From NCBI GenBank assembly GCA_002418765.1, contig DIET01000030.1, positions 1 through 10,996 of the forward strand: DNA of 10,996 bases. The letters run 5' to 3'. The DNA comes from Peptococcaceae bacterium UBA5767. Its GTDB lineage: Bacteria > Bacillota > TC1 > UBA5767. Positions 5,944 to 10,996 of the stretch are shown in pieces; the stretch's first letter is position 1, and each line of letters opens with the position of its first letter. The notes under the pieces are model-generated. The model was not told the DNA's origin, ran no database searches, and saw nothing but the letters and a program-made list of their open reading frames with translations. A program made the position numbers and the translations under genes.

Positions 5944-8241
5944 ATGGAATTTCGTATAGTAGGCGAAAATGTTCCACGGAAAGATGCGGTTGCAAAAGTT
6001 ACTGGCAAAGCAAGATATACAAGAGACATGGGAATGCCAAATATGTTGTATGGCAAGGTGCTTAGAAGTAGCATCACCCATGGTCGTATAAAATCAATGG
6101 ATATCCATAAAGCGGAATCTCTGAAGGGTGTGGTTAAAGTATTAACTCCGTTCAATACCAAATGCCATAATTTCCCTACTGCTGGGCATCCTTATAATCT
6201 TGATCCGAATCATCAAGATATCGCAGATCGGAATGTGCTGACTGATTGGGTTCGTTTTTATGGGGATGAAATTGCCGCTGTCATTGCTGAGGATGAGTTT
6301 TCTGCTAAGAAGGCTCTTAAGATGATTGATGTGGTCTATGAAGAACTTCCTTTCTATCTGGACCCCGAAGAAGCACTCAAGGAAGGTGCTACTGAGATCC
6401 ACGAGGGTAGTAAAAATGTCGTAGGACATAATAGATTTACTCTAGGGGATATTGATATTGAGGAAGCATTTGATCAGGCGGATTTTGTATATGAAGAAGT
6501 ACTGGAAGTCAAGCCTGTGCAGCATTGCCAGATGGAAAACCAAGTGGCATATGCCTATGTTGAAGGAAACGGGCGTTTGGTCGTGGTTACTTCCACTCAA
6601 ATACCCCATATTGTCAGGCGGATTCTTTCCTCTGCTCTTAACATGCCGGTAGGAAATATTCGTGTCATCAAGCCAATTATCGGTGGTGGATTCGGAAATA
6701 AGCAGGATTTGGTTTTGGAACCACTGGTTGCTATGATGACTTTGGCTGTGAATGGAAGACCTGTCTTGCTAGATATGGAAAGAGAAGAGTGCATTACATC
6801 AACGCGCACCCGACATGGAGCCAGATTCTATATGAAAACGGGTTTGAGAAAAGATGGAAGAATTATTGCCAAGCAGTTAAAGGTCTATGGCAATGGGGGT
6901 GCGTATGCTGCACATGGTCATGCAGTAATTGGTAAGATGGGAGGAGATTTTTATAGGCTATATCCTGCTGAAAAGGCAGTGGAATATGAGAGTTATACGG
7001 CATATACCAATTGTTCTGTGGCAGGAGCGATGCGTGCCTATGGTACTCCTCAGATTACTTTTGCTTTTGAAGCACACATGGATAATATTGCGCTGGAGAT
7101 GGACATCGATCCATTGGTTTTGCGGGAGAAGAACATGGTGCAAAAGGGATTTGTGGATCAATTGACTGGTGTTCCGATACTAACTTGCGGCTTGCCAGAG
7201 ATTATTAGTAAAGGTAAGGAGTATATTGACTGGGATAAAAAGAGGAAGCAATATAGCGCCCAGACCGGGGATAAAAGACGTGGGGTTGGATTTGCGTTAT
7301 TTGGATACCGTACTTCGACATATCCCGTTTGTTTGGAGATTGGCGGAGCCAGGATCGTGATGAATCAAGACGGCTCGGTGCAACTCCAGATGGGGGCCAC
7401 TGAGATTGGTCAGGGGGCTGCCACAGTATTTAGCCAGATGGCAGCTGAGACCATTGGGATCCCCTACGAAATGGTGCATTTTGAGGAGTTTACTGATACG
7501 GATGTGGTCCCATTCGATCCTGGGGCCTACGCTTCCAGGCAGTGCTATGTATCGGGGAAGGCTGTGAGGAAAGCGGCCACCGAGGTTCGTGAGAAAATTC
7601 TTAAAAGGGCTTCCGGTATGCTCAAGATTCAGCAGTTTGCCCTGGATGTCCAGGATGGTAATATTATCCGTGCAGACAATGGAGAGGTATTATGTCATGT
7701 TGGGAAGATTGCCCTGGATGCTTTTTACAATCGTACGGACGCTGACACCATTACGGCTGATGTGACTGAAGTATCTGATACAAACTGTATTGCATTTGGA
7801 GGATGCGTTGCAGAAGTGGAAGTGGATATTCCTACTGGCCGGGTAGAGATAATGAAGGTTCTCAACATTCATGACTCGGGGAAGATTATTAATCCCGTGC
7901 TGGCCGAAGGACAGGTTCATGGTGGAATGAGTATGGGTTTGGGGTATGCCCTCTCTGAGGTCATGCTATATAACGAAAAGACTGGTGCCCCTAGGAACAA
8001 TAACTTGCTCGACTACAAACTTCCGACGTTGATGGATACACCTCGCTTAGATGTACTCTTTGTTGGTGAGAATGATCCAACCGCCCCTTATGGTAACAAG
8101 GCACTTGGAGAGCCACCTGCTGTTCCCTCTGCACCGGCCATCCGTAATGCGATTCTGCATGCTACCGGTGTGAAGGTGAACAAACTGCCTATGAATCCTC
8201 AGACCTTATTCGAGTATTTTTGTGCAGCAGGTCTGATATAG
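5944..8241 (+). CDS. xdhA: Xanthine dehydrogenase-type molybdenum-binding subunit, XdhA
   Basis: The 765-residue catalytic subunit of a molybdenum hydroxylase, which inserts a water-derived oxygen into a heteroaromatic ring or aldehyde at the Mo centre. Across its length it resembles E. coli XdhA, including GGGFGNKQD (residues 247-255), REECITSTRTRH, GAMRAYGTPQ around Arg364, NQDGSVQLQMGATEIGQGA, DPGAYASRQCYVSGKA, LNIHDSGKIINPVLAEGQVH and the C-terminal LGEPPAVPSAPAIRNAI with Glu723, the conserved catalytic glutamate. Glu198 in CQMEN occupies the region of the second active-site acid. A small difference is RAYG where the family usually has RG(Y/F)G. ATG 5944 is chosen over GTG 5935 because AAGGGGTG lies just upstream of it. 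The electron-transfer subunits follow directly. Purines are the default substrate, but the UbiD and TRAP neighbours make a related heterocyclic acid equally plausible. Confidence 0.93.
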   Translation: MEFRIVGENVPRKDAVAKVTGKARYTRDMGMPNMLYGKVLRSSITHGRIKSMDIHKAESLKGVVKVLTPFNTKCHNFPTAGHPYNLDPNHQDIADRNVLTDWVRFYGDEIAAVIAEDEFSAKKALKMIDVVYEELPFYLDPEEALKEGATEIHEGSKNVVGHNRFTLGDIDIEEAFDQADFVYEEVLEVKPVQHCQMENQVAYAYVEGNGRLVVVTSTQIPHIVRRILSSALNMPVGNIRVIKPIIGGGFGNKQDLVLEPLVAMMTLAVNGRPVLLDMEREECITSTRTRHGARFYMKTGLRKDGRIIAKQLKVYGNGGAYAAHGHAVIGKMGGDFYRLYPAEKAVEYESYTAYTNCSVAGAMRAYGTPQITFAFEAHMDNIALEMDIDPLVLREKNMVQKGFVDQLTGVPILTCGLPEIISKGKEYIDWDKKRKQYSAQTGDKRRGVGFALFGYRTSTYPVCLEIGGARIVMNQDGSVQLQMGATEIGQGAATVFSQMAAETIGIPYEMVHFEEFTDTDVVPFDPGAYASRQCYVSGKAVRKAATEVREKILKRASGMLKIQQFALDVQDGNIIRADNGEVLCHVGKIALDAFYNRTDADTITADVTEVSDTNCIAFGGCVAEVEVDIPTGRVEIMKVLNIHDSGKIINPVLAEGQVHGGMSMGLGYALSEVMLYNEKTGAPRNNNLLDYKLPTLMDTPRLDVLFVGENDPTAPYGNKALGEPPAVPSAPAIRNAILHATGVKVNKLPMNPQTLFEYFCAAGLI

Positions 8242-8253
8242 GAGGGAATGGCC

Positions 8254-9132
8254 ATGTACGATATTGGAAAATACCAAGAGGCAACTACGGTGGAAGAGGC
8301 GCTGCGATACCTGCATGACGATCCGGGAAGTCGGATCATCGCAGGTGGAACGGACATATTAATCAACGTCCGGGAAGGAAAGGATATGGGTGTTCATCTG
8401 GTTGGAATCCAGAGGATCAACCCGCTACGTAAGATCATTGTGAATAGGGAGGGTACTCTTTCAATCGGTCCACTGGTTACTTTTACGGAACTGGAGGAGA
8501 ACGAATTGATTAACAAATATGTATCCTATCTTGGTCAAGCTGGAGGAACCATGGGAGGACCTCAGCTTAGGAACATTGCGACAATTGGTGGGAACATTTG
8601 CAATGGAGCTACATCTGCTGATAGCGCATCAATGCTGTTTTGTTTAAACGCCCGATTGCATCTTCGAACCAAGGAGAGTGAACGAACGATCCCTATTCAG
8701 GATTTCTATCTGGGACCGGGAAAGGTGGACCTCAAATCGGGTGAGATGCTTACGGAAATCCTGATTGACCGGATAGACTATCAAGGATTCGCAGGGAAAT
8801 ACACGAAATTTAGTCAGCGCAAAGCCTTGGATATTGCCACAATTGGATGTTCGCTGATGCTCAAGATTCGCAAGAATATCATTGAGGATTTGAGGCTGGC
8901 TTACGGGGTGGCTGCGCCTACACCAGTGCGATGTTGTAACGCAGAGCAATACGCCGTCGGAAAAATGGTCACCCTAGAGGTAGCAAAAACTATTGGCATG
9001 AAGGCGCTTGAGGATGTAAGCCCCAGGGATTCTTGGCGAGGCTCCAAAGCATACAGGGAACAGCTGATTCAAGAGTTGGCGCAGCGAGCTGTCATGGAAC
9101 TGCTGGACCAAGGAGGTAAGAAGGATGCTTAG
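8254..9132 (+). CDS. xdhB: Xanthine dehydrogenase-type FAD-binding subunit, XdhB
   Basis: The 292-residue flavin subunit that carries electrons from the Fe-S clusters to the acceptor (NAD+ or another). FAD-binding motifs are present: IIAGGTDILI with AGGTD at residues 30-34, and LRNIATIGGNICNGATSADS with the GGN at 112-114. Further family markers are YLGPGKVDL, KALDIATIGC and LAYGVAAPTPVRC, and the C-terminal SPRDSWRGSKAYREQLI. It matches E. coli XdhB closely, including total length. ATG 8254 is preferred over ATG 8248 because the GGAGGG site (8241-8246) overlaps the xdhA stop and leaves 7 bases to 8254, and because the protein then begins in register with E. coli XdhB. Its last codons overlap the xdhC start by eight bases. 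Confidence 0.94.
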   Translation: MYDIGKYQEATTVEEALRYLHDDPGSRIIAGGTDILINVREGKDMGVHLVGIQRINPLRKIIVNREGTLSIGPLVTFTELEENELINKYVSYLGQAGGTMGGPQLRNIATIGGNICNGATSADSASMLFCLNARLHLRTKESERTIPIQDFYLGPGKVDLKSGEMLTEILIDRIDYQGFAGKYTKFSQRKALDIATIGCSLMLKIRKNIIEDLRLAYGVAAPTPVRCCNAEQYAVGKMVTLEVAKTIGMKALEDVSPRDSWRGSKAYREQLIQELAQRAVMELLDQGGKKDA

Positions 9133-9583
9133 GAAGATAACCATGACTATAAATGGGGAGAAACGCACCTTGGAAGTTGACGATAGGGAATCGTTGCTGG
9201 AGGTCTTGCGGGAGAGATTTTCCCTGTTTTCTGTGAAACAAGGTTGTAGCGTTGGGGAATGTGGTGCATGCGCAGTGTTGATTGATGGTCTCTCTATCAA
9301 TTCTTGTATCTATTTGGCGGTCTGGGCAGATGGACGGGAAATCCGTACGGTAGAAGGTTTTGAGCAAGATGGGAAGCTTTCAGTGATGCAGCAGGCGTTT
9401 GTGGATGAGGGAGCTGTACAATGCGGTTTCTGCATTCCGGGTTTTTTGATTTCAGCGACCGAGCTTATGGAGAAGAAACGGTCGTTCAGCCGGGAAGAGG
9501 TGAGAAGGGCCCTCTCGGGTCACCTTTGTCGTTGCACTGGATATCAGAAAATTGTGGAGGCCACAGAAAAAGGTCTGAAGTGA
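9125..9583 (+). CDS. xdhC: Xanthine dehydrogenase-type 2Fe-2S subunit, XdhC (E. coli nomenclature)
   Basis: The 152-residue iron-sulfur subunit that links the Mo centre to the flavin. It has the standard two domains: a plant-ferredoxin-like 2Fe-2S site with Cys41, Cys46, Cys49 and Cys61 (QGCSVGECGAC...SC), and the helical 2Fe-2S site with Cys100, Cys103, Cys135 and Cys137 (QCGFC and LCRC). Gln99 just before Cys100 is the residue that contacts the pterin cofactor in this family. AGGAGG (9111-9116) is 8 bases from ATG 9125, inside the end of xdhB, so the genes are coupled. The name follows E. coli, where XdhC is the Fe-S subunit; it is not the XdhC/CoxI cofactor-insertion chaperone of Rhodobacter, and no such maturation gene is seen in the window. 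No terminator follows immediately. Confidence 0.94.
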   Translation: MLRKITMTINGEKRTLEVDDRESLLEVLRERFSLFSVKQGCSVGECGACAVLIDGLSINSCIYLAVWADGREIRTVEGFEQDGKLSVMQQAFVDEGAVQCGFCIPGFLISATELMEKKRSFSREEVRRALSGHLCRCTGYQKIVEATEKGLK

Positions 9584-9680
9584 CTTAGGTGTGATCTTCG
9601 ATTTTATCTGGTGGATTAAACGAAACAGATAGCAACTATTGAGGAGATGACAAAAAAAGCATATTTTCTGGGCTATTCAT

Positions 9681-9758
9681 TCAGGAACAGAGAGTGATAT
9701 CGTAAACCAGAAAAAATAATGTGATGGTTATGCCTATGTCCATAGGGTATCCATTAAG
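9681..9758 (+). pseudogene. Decayed copy of the ferredoxin-type C-terminus seen at 2-97
   Basis: Bases 9681-9695 match 2-16 at 14 of 15 positions, and homology continues to the end of the motif. Read in frame, the peptide SGTESDIVNQKK parallels PGTESYVVDQKQ of the first copy, then meets a TAA stop and continues CDGYAYVHR. Of the four cluster cysteines the first is kept, the second and fourth codons have changed from TGT to TAT, and the third is thrown out of frame by a base deletion. One extra codon's worth of sequence is inserted before CDG. No cluster could form. It is a true relic of a PreA-like or ferredoxin gene end. Confidence 0.82.
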
Positions 9759-9839
9759 CACTATCAGACCGGCTGACTGATACAAGGAGTTTTAGATTCT
9801 CTCATTATTGTTTTAGCAACTATCATCTTCCAAGAAGTA

Positions 9840-9929
9840 TGGATAAGAATCATACAATTTGAAATTTTGTGGATTAGAGATCAATCAATTCCTGAATAGT
9901 GTTGTGTGGTTTGGAAAGACTGTATCTTA
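9840..9929 (+). pseudogene. Remnant sharing a pattern with the decayed stretch at 222-311
   Basis: The + strand reads W-I, eleven residues, then DQSIP, a stop, and later DCIL. At 222-311 the pattern is W-I, eleven residues, NQDFP, and later DCMIL. The W to (N/D)Q distance is 39 bases in both, and both lie downstream of a ferredoxin-type gene end (220 bases after its start in the first copy, 159 in the second). This fits one ancestral gene that was duplicated together with the PreA-like gene and then decayed in both places. The protein is not recognised, and the similarity is too short to be sure by eye. Confidence 0.35.
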
Positions 9930-10380
9930 GACTTGAATAAATTAACTGATAGATGGCTTATTTGCCTCTACTGAATTATCTCTACAGTGAAACAATAGCG
10001 TAACAGCTATGATTGTCTTTCTTGTCTGGGATATATTCGCTTTGGCCATTTAGCTGTTCTAGATAGTAACAAGATATTGGGAACAGTTGGTATATCTTGG
10101 CATTACATGTGCATTAAAAGCAAAGGGGTGTTTTATTTACGGGTGATATTTCGCTGATATCTTGCCGGAAGTCCTGAAGTTGTAATAAGAAAAAGATTCG
10201 TTTGGCGATGGCGTAGTTTATTGACCATGAGTTAGCTTGATATTTCTCCTCTATTGCAAATGTCCAATCAATTATTTTGTAAAGAATCTTAATAATAAAT
10301 TGCACCAGCTTTGATATTGCTTGATAGTTGAATGATTGTCTGGAACCAACAAACTTTTTCCTTCCCAGGAATTGTTTTTT

Positions 10381-10422
10381 ATGCAAACAAGCACCCGTTT
10401 TTTTTAGGGTGCTTGTTTGCAT
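10381..10422 (+). terminator. Perfect 16-bp hairpin, possible terminator or attenuator
   Basis: ATGCAAACAAGCACCC (10381-10396) pairs perfectly with GGGTGCTTGTTTGCAT (10407-10422) around a 10-base loop made mostly of T. The tail on the + strand (TGATCTTCTTT) is only mildly T-rich, so termination would be weak. On the minus strand the tail is A-rich, which does not fit a terminator. It lies about 800 bases after xdhC and 244 before the PreA-like gene, so it could end a long xdhABC read-through transcript, shield the next gene, or be the surviving terminator of a lost gene. Confidence 0.5.
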
Positions 10423-10483
10423 TGATCTTCTTTAACACACGGATATGAAATAAGATCGTTGTCTTTACATAAGAATGGTAGAT

Positions 10484-10577
10484 TGCTATGATTCGTAGCA
10501 TGTCAGGGGCGCAGTAGGCGCCTTGATTATATCAGGTTATTGGTTAAACACACCATGAAAAATCAGCGAAGTGTGTT
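10484..10577 (+). promoter_or_regulatory. Cluster of dyad symmetries upstream of the PreA-like gene
   Basis: Three inverted repeats follow each other: TGCTATGATTCGTAGCA (10484-10500), symmetric at 14 of 16 paired positions; GGCGC-AGTAG-GCGCC (10508-10522); and AACACAC (10547-10553) with GTGTGTT (10571-10577) across a 17-base loop. The first has the size of a GntR- or LacI-type operator. They sit 20-120 bases before the candidate promoter. A regulatory role is inferred; no known riboswitch pattern was recognised. Confidence 0.3.
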
Positions 10578-10599
10578 CAATATGACCAAAGGGAAACAA

Positions 10600-10629
10600 T
10601 TGATTTTTAGAGAATTTGTATACCATAAA
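10600..10629 (+). promoter_or_regulatory. Weak promoter candidate for the PreA-like gene
   Basis: TTGATT (10600-10605) and CATAAA (10624-10629) are 18 bases apart, each four of six matches to the sigma-A consensus. They lie 37 bases before the start at 10666. TATACC at 10619-10624 is an alternative -10 but too close to this -35. Confidence 0.25.
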
Positions 10630-10665
10630 TGAACAGAATCAATCTATGCGAAAGGAGCATTTTAT

Positions 10666-10996
10666 ATGGCCAATCTCAAGGTAGACTATTGTGGGGTAGA
10701 ATACCGGAATCCTCTGATTCTGGCCTCAGCGACGCCAGGACAAGATGGAGAGGGCATGCGAATAGCCGGGGAGAAGGGAATCGGTGGCGTCATACCCAAG
10801 ACCATCGGACCCAAGCAAGACTGGGCAGCCCATCCTTGCAATGGGAGATTGTATTTGCATCGGTACAAAAACAAACCGATTGGCATGGTGAATTTGGAAT
10901 TGTTTACCACCATGACCCGGGATGAATGGGTGCAGAGGGAACTGGAGATCGCCAAACGATCGGGTGCAGTCATGCACATCAGTGTTCTGGCCATGC
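10666..10996 (+). CDS. PreA/dihydroorotate dehydrogenase-like flavoprotein (5' part)
   Basis: The window ends inside this gene after 110 codons. The N-terminus reads NLKVDYCGVEYRNPLILASA, then GGVIPKTIGPK and GMVNLELFTTMTRDEW, ending HISVLAM. This is the start of the FMN-binding TIM barrel shared by dihydroorotate dehydrogenases and the PreA subunit of dihydropyrimidine dehydrogenase: NP-x-x-x-ASA at the first strand, KT at the second strand contacting FMN, and an N-x-E/L loop after it. The NLELFTTMTRDEW segment and the following helix are closer to PreA-like proteins than to biosynthetic PyrD. PreA reduces or oxidises the 5,6-bond of pyrimidines using a C-terminal ferredoxin domain, which lies outside the window here. 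AAAGGAG (10651-10657) is 8 bases from ATG 10666. Reduction of a hydroxylated heterocycle made by the Mo enzyme is a reasonable role, but the substrate is unproven. Confidence 0.83.
   Translation, partial: MANLKVDYCGVEYRNPLILASATPGQDGEGMRIAGEKGIGGVIPKTIGPKQDWAAHPCNGRLYLHRYKNKPIGMVNLELFTTMTRDEWVQRELEIAKRSGAVMHISVLAM

Larger units (their letters stand above)
9584..10665. other. Long intergenic region with gene remnants and secondary structures
   Basis: About 1.1 kb more AT-rich than the genes around it and without a convincing intact gene on either strand. It contains a decayed copy of the ferredoxin-type gene end (9681-9758), a second decayed stretch that pairs with 222-311 (9840-9929), a perfect 16-bp hairpin (10381-10422), and small dyads upstream of the PreA-like gene (10484-10500, 10508-10522, 10547-10577). 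A minus-strand reading from 10422 down to 10114 is open for 102 codons but has no ribosome site and no recognisable motif. The stretch at 9960-10110 also gives short broken minus-strand peptides; an old insertion element is conceivable, but I cannot identify one. Confidence 0.55.

Noticed and set aside
9584..9620. Terminator directly after xdhC
   Set aside because: No hairpin followed by a T-run could be found immediately downstream; the first strong hairpin is about 800 bases further on.
9647..9694. Small plus-strand frame after xdhC starting MTKKAYFLGYSF
   Set aside because: GAGGAG touches the ATG with no spacing and the frame runs into a stop within the ferredoxin-end relic after 15 codons; probably chance or a deletion junction.
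10114..10422. Minus-strand open frame of 102 codons in the gene-poor region
   Set aside because: No ribosome site, its start lies inside the perfect hairpin, composition is that of AT-rich noncoding sequence and no domain motif is visible. A decayed transposase was considered but no catalytic motif could be found.
10629..10925. Plus-strand frame of 98 codons overlapping the PreA-like gene start
   Set aside because: It is in a different frame from the clear PreA-like protein, has no ribosome site and gives no recognisable sequence.

Overview
The window looks like chromosomal DNA from an anaerobic, low-to-moderate GC Gram-positive bacterium, most likely of the Clostridia. The reasons are purine-rich Shine-Dalgarno sites (AAAGGAG, GGGGAGG, AGGAGG) 7-9 bases before almost every start, a TRAP solute receptor made as a lipoprotein rather than a free periplasmic protein, and a pairing of a molybdenum hydroxylase with a prenyl-FMN (UbiD-type) decarboxylase. 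No gene identifies the genus. All supported genes are on the + strand.

Layout: (i) 2-97, the last 31 codons of a protein ending in a 4Fe-4S ferredoxin motif, probably a PreA/dihydroorotate-dehydrogenase-like oxidoreductase. (ii) 98-660, a gene-poor stretch with traces of decayed coding sequence, a tandem direct repeat and a likely promoter. (iii) 661-1311, a cysteine hydrolase of the isochorismatase/N-carbamoylsarcosine amidase family. (iv) 1450-4356, a complete TRAP transporter (lipoprotein receptor, small and large membrane subunits), with a perfect 15-bp hairpin between receptor and membrane genes. (v) 4375-5891, a UbiD-family decarboxylase translationally coupled to an unrecognised 60-residue protein. 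(vi) 5944-9583, a three-subunit xanthine dehydrogenase-type molybdenum hydroxylase in the E. coli xdhA-xdhB-xdhC order. (vii) 9584-10665, about 1.1 kb without intact genes, holding a degenerate second copy of the ferredoxin-type gene end from (i), a 16-bp perfect hairpin and several small dyads. (viii) 10666 to the edge, the start of a PreA/dihydroorotate-dehydrogenase-like flavoprotein.

Together the genes read as one catabolic unit: uptake of a carboxylate by the TRAP system, ring hydroxylation by the Mo enzyme, decarboxylation by the UbiD protein, ring reduction by the PreA-like flavoprotein and hydrolysis of an amide or ureido bond by the cysteine hydrolase. A nitrogen heteroaromatic carboxylate (pyrimidine-, purine- or pyridine-like) would fit, but the substrate is inference. 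The most unusual points are the UbiD protein's apparently altered metal site, its coupled small partner, and the repeated, decaying PreA-type sequence on both sides of the cluster.
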